Notes: generated by a model from the letters alone, not told the origin. A DNA stretch of 64,000 bases from Micromonospora sp. HK10 (GCF_000982955.1 NZ_KQ058852.1:56675-120674), one strand, 5' to 3'. Shown: positions 1 through 8,962, numbered from the stretch's first letter. Numbers and translations: made by a program.

Positions 1-1870
1 CCGGCAGGCCCAGATAGCGCTCGGTGTACGCGGTGTCGTACAAGGTCCAGTCGGTGACCGGGGCGCCGACGATCGCGCAGCGGAACAGCTCCGGGTGCCG
101 CAGCACCGCCAGCCCGGCCAGCCAGCCCCCGAACGACCAGCCGCGCACCGCCACCCGCGCCAGGTCCAGGTCCGGGTGCTTGCCGGCGAGCGCGGTCAGC
201 GCGTCCACCTGGTCGGTGAGGATGACGTCGGCCAGCCGCCGGTGTACCGCCTTCTCGAACGACGGGGCGATGCCCGGGGTGCCCCGGTTGTCGATCGTCA
301 CCACCGCGAAGCCCTGCTCGGCCCACCACTGCCGTTCCAGCCAGGCGGAGCGGGCGGCGATCACCTCCTGGTGGCCCGGGCCGCCGTAGATGTCCAGCAG
401 CACCGGCAGCTTCGTGCCCTTGACGTGCTCGCCCGGATAGAGCACCGCGCTGGGCAGCCGCCGGTCGGTCACCCGCACCATCGTCGGCCGGGGAGCGTAC
501 GGCGGGGTGGCGGCCAGCGAGCGCAGCTCGCCCACCTCCCGGTCGCCGTGCCACACCCGCCAGCGCACCCCCGGGTGCTCCAGCGAGGCGATGCCGACCA
601 CCAGCGTGCTCCCGCCGATCACCGCGGTGTGCCAGCCCGGGTCGGAACCCATCCGCCGGGCGTCCACCCCACCACCGATCACCGTCCGGACCCGGTAGAG
701 GTGGCGCTGGCTCGGCTCGCCCTCACTCGCCTCCACCAGCAGGTCCGCCGGGCCGCCCGCGCCGGCGGGCAGCCGCCCCACCACCCGCCGGACGTAGAGC
801 GAGGGCGGGGTGAGCAGGGTGCCGTCGGCGAACAGGCAGCGGGCGTCGTACCCGTCGTGGGCCAGCTCGCCGCCGACCAGCACCCGGCCGTCGGGCAGGT
901 GCGCCGGGGTGCCCGGGATCGGCTCCACCCAGCGCGGGTCGGCCAGCTCCGCGTGCACCTGGGTCTCCCCGGTCCGCGGGTCCACCGCGAGCACCAGCCC
1001 GTGCTGTTGGGAGCGGCGCAGCACGGTGATCAGCGGCCCGCCGTCGGCCCAGTCGACCGAGGTGAGGTACGGGTAGGTCTCCCGGTCCCAGTGCACGTCG
1101 ACCCAGCCGCCGTCGAGGTCGAGCAGGTGCAGGCTGACCTGCGCGTTCGGCCCGCCCGCCCGGGGGTACGCGACGGTCGTCGGCGGGCTCGCCGGGTCGG
1201 CCGGGTCGTGCAGGTGCCAGCGGTCCAGCCGGGACTCGTCGACCCGTGCGGCCAGCACCGAGCGGCCGTCCGGTGACCACCAGTAGCCCCGGTACCGGTG
1301 GAACTCCTCGGCGGCGATGTGCTCGGCCAGTCCCCAGCTCACCCCGCTGTCCTCGCCGGCCAGCAGGTTGTCGGTGCCGTCCGGCTCGACCACCCGCAGC
1401 TGGCCCCGGCGTACCCCCTCCGCGGCGTCCGTGACGTAGGCCAGCCGGGCGCCGGTCGGGTCCGGCCGCGGGTCGATCACCGGGCCGACGGCGGCCACCT
1501 CGACCACGTCGCCGTGCACCAGGTCGGCCCGGAACAGCCGGCCGGCCAGCGCGAACGTGGCCACCCGGCCGGCGCCGTCCAGGGCGTACGAGCCGATGCC
1601 GGAGACCGCCAACCGCAGCCGCTCGCGCAGCGCGCGCTCGCCGGGGGAGAGGGCGCCGGGGTCGGCGTCCGAGCCGAGCAGCACCGCCGGGTCGGCGACC
1701 AGCCGCTCCTCGCCGGAGGCGACGTCGAGCAGCCAGAGCGCGTCCGCCGGGTCCTCCGGTCCGGAGGAGCGCAGGAAGATGACCCGGGAGCCGTCGTCGG
1801 CGACGGAGACGGCGCGCGGCGCCCCGTGGCTGAACCGACGGGTACGGGCGGCCAGCTCGGGAAAGTCCAC
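1..1870 (-). CDS. S9 family (prolyl oligopeptidase / DPP-IV-like) serine peptidase, 3' end outside window
   Basis: The first 623 codons of a leftward gene that runs off the left edge. The N-terminal two thirds has the repeated WLLDV / WSPDGR-type strand pattern of a beta-propeller. The last visible part is an alpha/beta-hydrolase domain with the nucleophile elbow GWSFGG (complement of about 125-150) followed by APVTDW, as in S9B/S9C peptidases that cut after proline or release short peptides. The Asp and His of the triad lie beyond the edge. A GTG at 1870 is the first start that fits the family N-terminus (VDFPELAARTRRFSHG). It diverges from mshB. The peptidase class is firm; the exact substrate is not. 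Confidence 0.85.
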   Translation of the reverse strand, partial: MDFPELAARTRRFSHGAPRAVSVADDGSRVIFLRSSGPEDPADALWLLDVASGEERLVADPAVLLGSDADPGALSPGERALRERLRLAVSGIGSYALDGAGRVATFALAGRLFRADLVHGDVVEVAAVGPVIDPRPDPTGARLAYVTDAAEGVRRGQLRVVEPDGTDNLLAGEDSGVSWGLAEHIAAEEFHRYRGYWWSPDGRSVLAARVDESRLDRWHLHDPADPASPPTTVAYPRAGGPNAQVSLHLLDLDGGWVDVHWDRETYPYLTSVDWADGGPLITVLRRSQQHGLVLAVDPRTGETQVHAELADPRWVEPIPGTPAHLPDGRVLVGGELAHDGYDARCLFADGTLLTPPSLYVRRVVGRLPAGAGGPADLLVEASEGEPSQRHLYRVRTVIGGGVDARRMGSDPGWHTAVIGGSTLVVGIASLEHPGVRWRVWHGDREVGELRSLAATPPYAPRPTMVRVTDRRLPSAVLYPGEHVKGTKLPVLLDIYGGPGHQEVIAARSAWLERQWWAEQGFAVVTIDNRGTPGIAPSFEKAVHRRLADVILTDQVDALTALAGKHPDLDLARVAVRGWSFGGWLAGLAVLRHPELFRCAIVGAPVTDWTLYDTAYTERYLGLP

Positions 1871-1952
1871 GCCTCGGATGGTAGGCGCGCGTTCCGGGTG
1901 ATGTGGCCGACCTGCGCGGACGCGTAGACCTCGGTGGGACAGGACCGCCGGT

Positions 1953-1958
1953 TAGAGT
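1953..1958 (+). promoter_or_regulatory. -10 box of a leaderless mshB transcript
   Basis: TAGAGT sits 7 nt before the GTG at 1966 and no Shine-Dalgarno is visible. This is the arrangement of leaderless actinobacterial mRNAs and supports the 1966 start. Confidence 0.5.
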
Positions 1959-1965
1959 GACGGGC

Positions 1966-2913
1966 GTGACGACGCTGCCCGACCGACGACTTCTGCTGGT
2001 CCACGCGCACCCCGATGACGAGTCCATCGGCACCGGCTCGACGATGGCGCACTACGCCGCCGGCGGCGCCCACGTCACCCTGGTGACCTGCACGCTGGGC
2101 GAGGAGGGCGAGATCCACGTGCCGGCGCTGGCCCAGCTCGCCGCGGCCGCGGCCGACCAGCTCGGCGGGTACCGGATCGGCGAGCTGACCGCCGCCTGCG
2201 CGGCGCTCGGGGTCACCGACCACCGCTTCCTCGGCGGCGCCGGCCGCTACCGCGACTCCGGCATGATGGGCCTGGCCACCAACGCGCACCCGCGGGCGTT
2301 CTGGCAGGCCGACCTCGACGAGGCCGCCGGGTACCTGCTGGAGGTCATCCGCGAGGTCCGGCCGCAGGTCATGGTCACGTACGACCCGAACGGCTTCTAC
2401 GGCCACCCGGACCACATCCAGGCGCACCGGGTGGCGATGCGGGCGCGGGAGCTGGCCGACCTCGAGGGGATCGCCCCGGCCAAGGTGTACTGGACGGCGA
2501 TGCCGCGCAGCGTGCTGGAGGCCGGCCTGGACGCGTTCACCGAGAGCGCGGACAACCCCTTCGCCGGCATCGACAGCATCGACGAGCTGCCCTTCGGCAC
2601 CCCCGATCCGGAGATCGCCGCGCGGATCGACGCCACCGAGCGGCACGCCGCCAAGGAGGCGGCGATGCGGGCGCACGCCACCCAGATCCCGGCCAACTCC
2701 TGGCTCTACTCGATCGCCGGCAACTTCGGCGCCGAGTTCATGGGCGTGGAGTACTTCACCCTGGCGGTCGGCGAGCGGGGCCCGGGCACCGGCCCGTACG
2801 GCTGGGAGGACGACCTCTTCGCCGGGCTGCCGCTGGACGGCGTGGACCGGTCACCGGTCCCGGCGGCGCTCGGTGCCCGGCCGAAGAGCCCCGCTGCGGC
2901 CGGCCTCCGGTGA
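1966..2913 (+). CDS. mshB: N-acetyl-1-D-myo-inositol-2-amino-2-deoxy-alpha-D-glucopyranoside deacetylase MshB
   Basis: A 315-residue LmbE-type zinc deacetylase for the second step of mycothiol synthesis. The AHPDDE motif (residues 14-19, giving His and Asp zinc ligands) is near the N-terminus and GHPDH begins at residue 146, placing the third ligand at His147. Length and motif spacing match MshB; the sister enzyme Mca is an alternative but lies further away in composition. The GTG at 1966 is preferred because of the adjacent -10 box; a GTG at 1957 is also in frame. The stop overlaps the next gene as GTGA, suggesting coupled translation. Confidence 0.88.
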   Translation: MTTLPDRRLLLVHAHPDDESIGTGSTMAHYAAGGAHVTLVTCTLGEEGEIHVPALAQLAAAAADQLGGYRIGELTAACAALGVTDHRFLGGAGRYRDSGMMGLATNAHPRAFWQADLDEAAGYLLEVIREVRPQVMVTYDPNGFYGHPDHIQAHRVAMRARELADLEGIAPAKVYWTAMPRSVLEAGLDAFTESADNPFAGIDSIDELPFGTPDPEIAARIDATERHAAKEAAMRAHATQIPANSWLYSIAGNFGAEFMGVEYFTLAVGERGPGTGPYGWEDDLFAGLPLDGVDRSPVPAALGARPKSPAAAGLR

Positions 2914-3404
2914 CGCTGCCGGCCGTTCCGATGTCGCTCGCGCCCGAGCCCGACCCCACCGCGCCGCCGGCCCGCCCGGCCCGCTCCGCCGACCTCGCGC
3001 TGCGGGTGGCCGGCGGTGTGGTGGCCGTCTGGGCCGGGGTGCTCCTGGCGCTGCTCGAACTGCTCTACGCCACCTGGTCCTGGGAGCTGGTGCAGGGGCC
3101 GCCCGGCGGGCTGCCGGCGGCGCTGGTCGGGATCGTGGCCGGGGCCGGCGGCATCGCCGTGGCGGTGCTGGTGACGGTCCTGGTGGGCTGGTTCGCGCAC
3201 GCCGCCGTGGGGACCCGCTGGGCGGCGGCGCTGGCCGCGCTGCCGTGGTTCGTGCTGATCGTCGCCGGTGGCTTCCGGACCGCCGAGGGCGACCTCGCGC
3301 TCACCGGCGACAACGTGCTGGGCCTCGGGCTGGTGGTGGCCGGCGCGGTCACCTTCGCGGTGCTGGGTTTCCGGCAACTGGTGCTGCCGCCCGCACCCCG
3401 CTGA
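2910..3404 (+). CDS. small integral membrane protein downstream of mshB
   Basis: A 164-residue protein with a proline-rich N-terminus (about 25 residues) and four hydrophobic segments (about 30-52, 65-90, 98-118 and 130-152). The GTG overlaps the mshB stop by four bases, so the two are probably translated as one unit. It resembles the DUF6113-type proteins found next to mshB in actinobacteria, but that assignment is from context. No catalytic motif is visible and no function can be given. Confidence 0.75.
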   Translation: MTLPAVPMSLAPEPDPTAPPARPARSADLALRVAGGVVAVWAGVLLALLELLYATWSWELVQGPPGGLPAALVGIVAGAGGIAVAVLVTVLVGWFAHAAVGTRWAAALAALPWFVLIVAGGFRTAEGDLALTGDNVLGLGLVVAGAVTFAVLGFRQLVLPPAPR

Positions 3405-3489
3405 GGGTGCTGACGCGACACCGGTGGCGGTGGTAGACATTCCTGCCAGGAGCCCGCCGTGGGGGCGGGCCTACGGCGGGAGGCGTGCG

Positions 3490-3954
3490 ATGAGGGAGCG
3501 GTGGCGCGCGATCGGCGTGCTGGCGGCGGCGCTGTTCTTGGTCAACGTGGTGGCGCGGCTGGTCATCAAGTTCGGTTTCCCGGATGACGACGCCGCCTCG
3601 GACCGGGTCTCCTGGCTGATGTTCCTGGTCATCGGCCTGATCCTGGCCGGGCTGGCGTTCCGCTGGGGGCAGGACCGGCCGGTCGGCCGGTGGTCCGCCG
3701 ACATGGCCGGCGCGGTCGCGGTGGCCCTGGCGTTGACCGTGCTCGTCGGGCCGCTGCTGGTCGGGGAGAACCCGTTCGGTGGGGGCGCCGGGCTCTTCTT
3801 CGCCCAGATCTGGCTCTACCTGGCCGCCGTGGCGGCCGGGGTGGCAGTCGGCTACCTCATCCTCACCGCGCTCGGCCGCGACCACCGGTCCCGCCAGCTC
3901 AAGCGGTACGCCGAGCTGAAGGCCGCCAAGCCGCGCCGGGTGGTACGCCGCTGA
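3490..3954 (+). CDS. hypothetical four-helix membrane protein
   Basis: A 154-residue protein with hydrophobic segments at about 8-24, 40-58, 75-95 and 105-130 and a basic C-terminal tail. The ATG at 3490 follows a good GGGAGG ribosome binding site (about 3478-3483). It lies 85 nt after the previous membrane protein and is convergent with the GNAT gene. I do not recognise a named family. Confidence 0.75.
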   Translation: MRERWRAIGVLAAALFLVNVVARLVIKFGFPDDDAASDRVSWLMFLVIGLILAGLAFRWGQDRPVGRWSADMAGAVAVALALTVLVGPLLVGENPFGGGAGLFFAQIWLYLAAVAAGVAVGYLILTALGRDHRSRQLKRYAELKAAKPRRVVRR

Positions 3955-3966
3955 TCCGGTGCCGGC

Positions 3967-4968
3967 TCAGGCCGGGGCGACCCGGGTGAGGTAGGTGTGG
4001 TGGGTGGTGAAGCCGAGCCGCTGGTAGAGCGCGACCGCCCCGGTGTTGTGCTGCTCCACCTGGAGGAACGCGCGGGTGGCGCCCTCGGTCCGTCCCCAGT
4101 CGGCCAGGGCCCGGATCACCGCGCCCGCGTAGCCGCGCCGGCGGGCCTGCGGTAGCACCTCGATCAGGCTGAGGCCGAGCCAGCGCCCGTCGCCGGTGAC
4201 CGTGCCCCGGCCGAGCGCCAGCAGTTCGCCGGCGACGCGCAGGTGGGCGAAGCGGACCCGGTCGACGGCGGTGAGCACGTGCCGGGCCGCGTCGGGCAGC
4301 CCGCCCTTGCGGCCGGCGGCGATCGCCAGCCACTCCGCCGACGGGGTCGCGGCGAGCTCGACCGCGGGCAGCTCAGCAGCTCCTCCAGGGTCTCGTGCAA
4401 CGGCGTCATCGCGTACGAGAAGAGCGGCCCGGCCGGGCGGGAGCGCGGCCAGCGGCGCGGTCTGCACCAGCACCGGCGGCCGGGCCGACCAGCCCCGGGC
4501 GTCCAGCTCGGCGCCGACCGGGGCGGCCAGCGGCAGCGGGGTGTTCACCAGGGCGGGCAGGCCCTGCGCGGCGTACCAGCGCACGACCTCGTCCAGCGCG
4601 GCGGGCAGCGGGCGGTCCGGGTCGCCGACCGGCAGTGCCGAGTTGGCCCGGCCGGTCCAGCCCGCCGCGCCGCGCAGCAGCCAGTCGCCGAGCCGGGCGC
4701 GTACCGGGGCGGGCCACGCCTCGTCGGCGGCCAGTTCGAGGGCGATCACCGCGGCGGCGGTCGGCCGGCGGGCCGGCGGTACCCGCCGGGCGCGGTGCAC
4801 CTCGGCGACGGGCACCCGGAGCCGGCCGGTGTCGGTGGCGAGCGTGATGTGGGTCTCGCTCAGCTCGACGAGCTCGCCGAGGGCGTCGCTGAACAGCGGT
4901 CGGCCTTCGCGAATCCCCACAATCCGCCGGACCACGATCCGGTGTCCCACATCCTGCTGTCGGAGCAC
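3967..4968 (-). CDS. GNAT family N-acetyltransferase
   Basis: A 333-residue protein. The C-terminal 110 residues are a GNAT fold: the acetyl-CoA loop is read in QARRRGYAGAVIRALADWG (R/Q-x-x-G-x-G/A type) and the last strand in HNTGAVALYQRLGFTTHH. The N-terminal 70 residues (IVGIREGRPLFSDALGELVELSETHITLAT) form a small beta-rich domain often fused to this actinobacterial group. The GTG at 4968 is preceded by a strong GGAGGAGGTC site. It is divergent from fdxA. The acceptor is unknown. Confidence 0.82.
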   Translation of the reverse strand: MLRQQDVGHRIVVRRIVGIREGRPLFSDALGELVELSETHITLATDTGRLRVPVAEVHRARRVPPARRPTAAAVIALELAADEAWPAPVRARLGDWLLRGAAGWTGRANSALPVGDPDRPLPAALDEVVRWYAAQGLPALVNTPLPLAAPVGAELDARGWSARPPVLVQTAPLAALPPGRAALLVRDDAVARDPGGAAELPAVELAATPSAEWLAIAAGRKGGLPDAARHVLTAVDRVRFAHLRVAGELLALGRGTVTGDGRWLGLSLIEVLPQARRRGYAGAVIRALADWGRTEGATRAFLQVEQHNTGAVALYQRLGFTTHHTYLTRVAPA

Positions 4969-5047
4969 GATCGACCTCCTCCCCGGCGAGATACTAGGCT
5001 CTTACCGTCGCGGGTGATCGCGACGAGTCTTGCGGAGGAGAAGACCG

Positions 5048-5374
5048 GTGACCTACATCATCGCCGAGCCGTGCGTGGATGTGCTCGACAAGGCATGCAT
5101 CGAGGAGTGCCCGGTCGACTGCATCTACGAGGGCAACCGGATGCTCTACATCCACCCCGACGAGTGCGTCGACTGTGGTGCCTGTGAGCCGGTCTGCCCG
5201 GTTGAGGCGATCTTCTACGAGGACGACGTCCCGGAGCAGTGGAAGGACTACACCGGGGCGAACTACGAGTTCTTCGAGGACCTGGGCTCGCCCGGCGGCG
5301 CCTCCAAGATCGGCAAGGTGGAGAAGGACGCGACGTTCGTGGCCGCCCAGCCGCCGCGCGGAGAGGGCCACTGA
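5048..5374 (+). CDS. fdxA: 7Fe ferredoxin FdxA
   Basis: A 108-residue soluble electron carrier. Cys9, Cys17, Cys21 and Cys25 give the 3Fe-4S-type half, and Cys40-x2-Cys43-x2-Cys46-x3-Cys50-Pro the 4Fe-4S half, exactly as in seven-iron ferredoxins of actinobacteria. The GTG at 5048 follows GCGGAGGAG (5033-5041). The stop overlaps the dapC start (CTGA), and fdxA-dapC adjacency is conserved in many actinobacteria. Confidence 0.95.
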   Translation: MTYIIAEPCVDVLDKACIEECPVDCIYEGNRMLYIHPDECVDCGACEPVCPVEAIFYEDDVPEQWKDYTGANYEFFEDLGSPGGASKIGKVEKDATFVAAQPPRGEGH

Positions 5375-6477
5375 ACCGGCCCGCGCCGGTCTCGTCGCGG
5401 CTGCCCGACTTCACCTGGGACACCCTGGACGCCGCGGCCGCGACGGCCGCGGCGCACCCGGACGGTCTGATCAACCTCTCGATGGGCACGCCGGTCGACC
5501 CGGTGCCCGCGCTGATCCGGCAGGCGCTAGCCGACGCGTCCGACGCGCCGGGCTACCCGCTCACCGCGGGCACCCCGGCGCTGCGCGACGCCATCGCGGC
5601 CTGGGTCTCCCGGGCCTGCGGCGCGGGCGTGGACGGGCTCGGCGTGCTGCCGACGATCGGCTCCAAGGAGCTGGTGGCCTGGCTGCCCACGCTGCTCGGC
5701 GCCGGCCCGGGTGACGTGCTGGTGGTGCCGTCGGTGGCCTACCCGACGTACGAGGACGGGGCCCGGCTGGCCGGCGCCACCACGGTACGCACCGACTCGC
5801 TGACCGCGCTGGGCCCGACCCCCCGGGTGCGCCTGGTCTGGGTCAACTCGCCGGGCAACCCGACCGGCCGGGTGCTGCCCGCGCGGCACCTGCGCAAGGT
5901 GGTCGACTGGGCGCGCGAGCGCGGCGCGGTGGTCGCCAGCGACGAGTGCTACCTGCCGCTGGGCTGGGACGCCGAGCCGGTCTCGATCCTCGCGCCGGAG
6001 GTCTGCGGCGGCTCGTACGAGGGCGTGCTCGCCGTGCACTCGCTCTCCAAGCGCTCCAACCTGGCCGGCTACCGGGCCGGCTTCGTGGCCGGCGATCCGG
6101 CGCTGGTGGCCGAGCTGCTCAAGATCCGTAAGCACGCCGGCATGATCGTGCCCGCCCCGGTGCAGGCCGCCATGGTGGCCGCGCTCGGCGACCAGGCGCA
6201 CGCCGACGAGCAGCGGGAGCGCTACCGGGCCCGGCGGGAGCGGCTGCGCGCCGCCTTCACCGCGGCCGGCTTCACCATCGAGCACTCCGAGGCGGGGCTC
6301 TACCTCTGGATGACCCGGGACGAGGACTGCTGGGACACCGTCGACCGGCTGGCCCGCCGGGGCATCCTGGTCGCCGCCGGCGTGTTCTACGGTCCGGCCG
6401 GCGCCCGGCACGTCCGGGTGGCGTTGACCGAGTCCGACGAGCACGTCGCAGCGGTCGCCGACCGGCTGCGCGACTGA
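5371..6477 (+). CDS. dapC: succinyldiaminopimelate transaminase DapC
   Basis: A 368-residue fold-type I PLP aminotransferase of the succinylase branch of lysine/diaminopimelate synthesis. Visible are the substrate/cofactor motif NSPGNPTGRVLP, SDECYLPLGW, and the PLP lysine in HSLSKRSNLAGYRAGF. The N-terminal residues begin directly at the fdxA stop, so I place the start at CTG 5371 (overlap CTGA) with GGAGAGG (about 5360-5366) upstream; an in-frame ATG at 5239 would lie inside fdxA and is unlikely. dapD and dapE are 10 kb away. The last bases are echoed downstream (see repeat). Confidence 0.88.
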   Translation: MNRPAPVSSRLPDFTWDTLDAAAATAAAHPDGLINLSMGTPVDPVPALIRQALADASDAPGYPLTAGTPALRDAIAAWVSRACGAGVDGLGVLPTIGSKELVAWLPTLLGAGPGDVLVVPSVAYPTYEDGARLAGATTVRTDSLTALGPTPRVRLVWVNSPGNPTGRVLPARHLRKVVDWARERGAVVASDECYLPLGWDAEPVSILAPEVCGGSYEGVLAVHSLSKRSNLAGYRAGFVAGDPALVAELLKIRKHAGMIVPAPVQAAMVAALGDQAHADEQRERYRARRERLRAAFTAAGFTIEHSEAGLYLWMTRDEDCWDTVDRLARRGILVAAGVFYGPAGARHVRVALTESDEHVAAVADRLRD

Positions 6478-6481
6478 CCCC

Positions 6482-6580
6482 GGGCGGCGGCGGTGACCGG
6501 CTGCGCGACTGAGCTAGGGCGGCGGCGGTGACCGGTTGCGCGACTGATCCCGGGCGGCGGCGGTGACCGGCGACGCGACC
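6482..6580 (+). repeat. 35-bp tandem repeat echoing the dapC 3' end
   Basis: Units start at 6482, 6517 and 6552. Each carries GGGCGGCGGCGGTGACCGG; the first two continue into GCGCGACTGA, which is also the final coding sequence and stop of dapC (6468-6477). Each unit has a GTG (6493, 6528, 6563), and the third is the tyrA start. The mini-ORFs from 6493 and 6528 are 12 residues long, and each stop overlaps the next GTG as GTGA. Confidence 0.85.
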
Positions 6581-7624
6581 GGGCGGGACGGCCCGGCCGC
6601 CGGCGACCGGCCGGTGGCCGTGGTGCGGGCCGCCGTGGTGGGCACCGGGCTGATCGGCGGCTCGCTGCTGCTGCGGCTGCGCGACGCCGGGCTGGACGTC
6701 GCCGGCTGGGATCCCGACCCGGGCGTCCGGGCGCACACCCGCCGGTGGGGCGTGCCGGCGCCGGACCCGGTCGAGGCGGCGGTGGCCGGCCGTGACCTGG
6801 TGTTTCTCTGCGGCCCGCTGCCCACCCTGCCCGGCATGCTGAACCGGGTGGCCGCGGCCACCGGCGAGCACTGCGTGCTCACCGACGTCGGGAGCACGAA
6901 GGCGGAGGTGGCGGCGGCCGCCACCGGGCAGGGCCTCGGGCACCGGTTCGTGCCCGGCCACCCGATGGCCGGCGCCGACCGGGCCGGCCCCGCCGCCGCG
7001 GACGCCGGACTGCTCCTCGACGCCGCCTGGGTGCTCTGCCCCGGCCCGAACGGGATGGCCGCGTTCCGCCGGCTCGCGGCGCTGCTCATCGAGGTGTTCC
7101 GGGCCCGGGTGGTGCCGATGTCCGCCCCCGAGCACGACCGGGCGGCCGCGCTCAGCTCGCACCTGCCGCACCTGCTGGCCGGCGCGCTCGCCGGGGCGGT
7201 GCAGCGGTCGGCGCTGCGTGACGCCGTGCTCGCCCTCGCCGCCGGCAGCTTCGCCGACGGCACCCGGGTGGCCGGCGGCCCGCCCCCGCGTACCGCCAAC
7301 ATGTTGCTCGGCAACCGGGGTCCGGTGCTGGCCGGCCTGGAGGCCGTCCGCGCGGTCCTCGACGAGTTCGCCGCCGCGCTGCGCGACGATGATCCGGCCG
7401 CGCTGACCGCCCGGCTGGACGAGGGGCGGGCCGCCCGCGCGGCGCTGGCGGAGCGCGCCTTCGACCGCCACGAGCGGGAGTTCCCGGCCACCGTCGACCA
7501 CGCGGGGGAGCTGGCCTATCTGCGCGAGCTGGGCGCGGCGGGCGGCCACCTGACCGGTTGCCGGCTGACGGCCGGCGCGGTGACCTACACCGGGTACCTG
7601 CCGCGCCGGCCCGCCACGGGCTGA
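6563..7624 (+). CDS. tyrA: prephenate dehydrogenase
   Basis: A 353-residue NAD(P)-dependent enzyme of tyrosine synthesis. The Rossmann motif AVVGTGLIGGSLL is at about 22-34, the GHPMAGADRAGP active-site segment at about 132-143, and SSHLPHLLAGALA at about 192-204, as in TyrA. No ACT domain is obvious. The GTG at 6563 lies in the third copy of the upstream tandem repeat and overlaps the stop of a 12-residue mini-ORF, so translation may be coupled to it. There is no clear Shine-Dalgarno apart from the purine-rich repeat. Confidence 0.88.
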   Translation: MTGDATGRDGPAAGDRPVAVVRAAVVGTGLIGGSLLLRLRDAGLDVAGWDPDPGVRAHTRRWGVPAPDPVEAAVAGRDLVFLCGPLPTLPGMLNRVAAATGEHCVLTDVGSTKAEVAAAATGQGLGHRFVPGHPMAGADRAGPAAADAGLLLDAAWVLCPGPNGMAAFRRLAALLIEVFRARVVPMSAPEHDRAAALSSHLPHLLAGALAGAVQRSALRDAVLALAAGSFADGTRVAGGPPPRTANMLLGNRGPVLAGLEAVRAVLDEFAAALRDDDPAALTARLDEGRAARAALAERAFDRHEREFPATVDHAGELAYLRELGAAGGHLTGCRLTAGAVTYTGYLPRRPATG

Positions 7625-7657
7625 GCCGGGCGGCCGGCACCGCGCCGGGGAAGGTTC

Positions 7658-7663
7658 TAGGGT
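7658..7663 (+). promoter_or_regulatory. -10 box of a leaderless transcript
   Basis: TAGGGT lies 7 nt before the ATG at 7671; no Shine-Dalgarno is seen. It argues for ATG 7671 over the in-frame GTG at 7662. Confidence 0.45.
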
Positions 7664-7670
7664 GGTGGGC

Positions 7671-8315
7671 ATGGCGGAGGCACCGGTCGTGGTGGTACGC
7701 GGTGAGGCGTACCGGGAGGTCGCTCCCGAGCTGGCCCGCTTCACGGTGACCGCGACCGCCCGGGACCGTGACCGGGAGGCCACCCTGGCCCGGCTGGCCG
7801 AGCGGGCCGCCGCCGTGCGGGTGCTGCTTGACGGGGCCGAGCCGGCGGTGGTGCGGCGGGAGACCGACCAGCTGCGGGTCTGGCCGGAGACCAAGCGGTC
7901 GAGCGAGCGGGTGGTGGCGTACCACGGCAGCGTCAGCACCACCGTCACCGTCACCGACTTCACCGCGCTCGGCGAGCTGATGCTCCGCCTGGCCGACCAG
8001 GACCAGGTCGAGGTGGCCGGCCCGTGGTGGTCGCTGCGGCCGGACAGCCCGGCGTACCGGGAGGCGCGGCACGCCGCGGTGGCCGACGCGCTGGCCCGCG
8101 CCCGCGAGTACGCGGAGGCGCTCGGCGCCCGGGTGACCGGGCTGCTGGAGCTGGCCGACACCGGTCCGGGCGGGCAACCGATGGTCCTCCAGGCGGTCAT
8201 GAAGGGCGGCCCGGGCGGCGAGGCCCCGCCCGAGCTGGAGCTGGATCCGCGCTCGCAGCCGGTGCAGGCGTCCGTGGAGGCCCGGTTCCGGATCAGCGAA
8301 CCGGTGCTCGGCTGA
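7671..8315 (+). CDS. SIMPL (DUF541) domain protein
   Basis: A 214-residue protein that is almost entirely one SIMPL domain: an early VVVRGEAYREVAPELARFTVTATARD segment, a central SVSTTVTVTDF strand, and a C-terminal VEARFRI strand. No signal peptide is visible, so it looks cytoplasmic, unlike the periplasmic members of proteobacteria. Its stop overlaps the next start as TGATG, suggesting an operon with the kinase. The biochemical role of the family is poorly known. Confidence 0.82.
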   Translation: MAEAPVVVVRGEAYREVAPELARFTVTATARDRDREATLARLAERAAAVRVLLDGAEPAVVRRETDQLRVWPETKRSSERVVAYHGSVSTTVTVTDFTALGELMLRLADQDQVEVAGPWWSLRPDSPAYREARHAAVADALARAREYAEALGARVTGLLELADTGPGGQPMVLQAVMKGGPGGEAPPELELDPRSQPVQASVEARFRISEPVLG

Positions 8316-8962
8316 TGCCGGCGGCGCAGGTGCTCCCGCTCGGCGAGCTGGTGGCCCGGGCGCGGGCCCTGGCCGACGCCGGCCCGCGGCAGCTGCTCGG
8401 CATCGCCGGCGCTCCCGGAGCGGGCAAGTCCACCCTGGCCGAGCGGATCGCCGCCGAGGTGGGCCCGGCGGCCCGGCTGGTGCCGATGGACGGGTTCCAC
8501 CTGGCCCAGTCGGCGCTGGCCCGGCTGGGGCGGGCCGGGCGCAAGGGCGCCCCGGACACCTTCGACGTCAACGGGTACGTCTCGACCCTGCGCCGGCTGC
8601 GGCGGCTGGAGCCGACCTCGGTCTGGGCGCCGGAGTTCCGCCGGGACCTGGAGGAGCCGGTCGCCGGGGCGATCGAGGTGCCGCCCGAGGTGCGGCTGGT
8701 GGTGACCGAGGGCAACTACCTGCTGCTGCGGGACGACCCGTGGGAGGAGGTGCGCACGCTGTTGCACGAGGTCTGGTTCCTGGACCTCGACGCCGAGCTG
8801 CGGGTGCGCCGGCTGGTCGCCCGGCACGAGGCGTACGGGAAGTCCCCGGCGGAGGCGCGGGCCTGGGCGTTGGGCAGCGACGAGACGAACGCCGCCCGGG
8901 TCGCCGGCACCGCCGGGCACGCCGACCTGGTGGTCCGGCTAGCCGACCCGCTGCCGGGGTGA
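8315..8962 (+). CDS. nucleoside/nucleotide-type P-loop kinase
   Basis: A 215-residue kinase of the uridine kinase / pantothenate kinase / fructokinase-like superfamily. Walker A GIAGAPGAGKST is at about 29-40, the substrate segment MDGFHLAQ at about 60-67, TEGNYLLL in the middle, and a lid region RRLVARHEAYGKSP near the end. The substrate cannot be told from sequence. The last 24 bases overlap the 3' end of the convergent membrane protein gene. Confidence 0.8.
   Translation: MPAAQVLPLGELVARARALADAGPRQLLGIAGAPGAGKSTLAERIAAEVGPAARLVPMDGFHLAQSALARLGRAGRKGAPDTFDVNGYVSTLRRLRRLEPTSVWAPEFRRDLEEPVAGAIEVPPEVRLVVTEGNYLLLRDDPWEEVRTLLHEVWFLDLDAELRVRRLVARHEAYGKSPAEARAWALGSDETNAARVAGTAGHADLVVRLADPLPG

Noticed and set aside
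4340..4460. Possible frameshift in the GNAT gene where a neighbouring frame reads MTPLHETLEELLS
   Set aside because: The main frame is open throughout and the GNAT motifs continue after this point; the other frame has no homologous extension that I can see.
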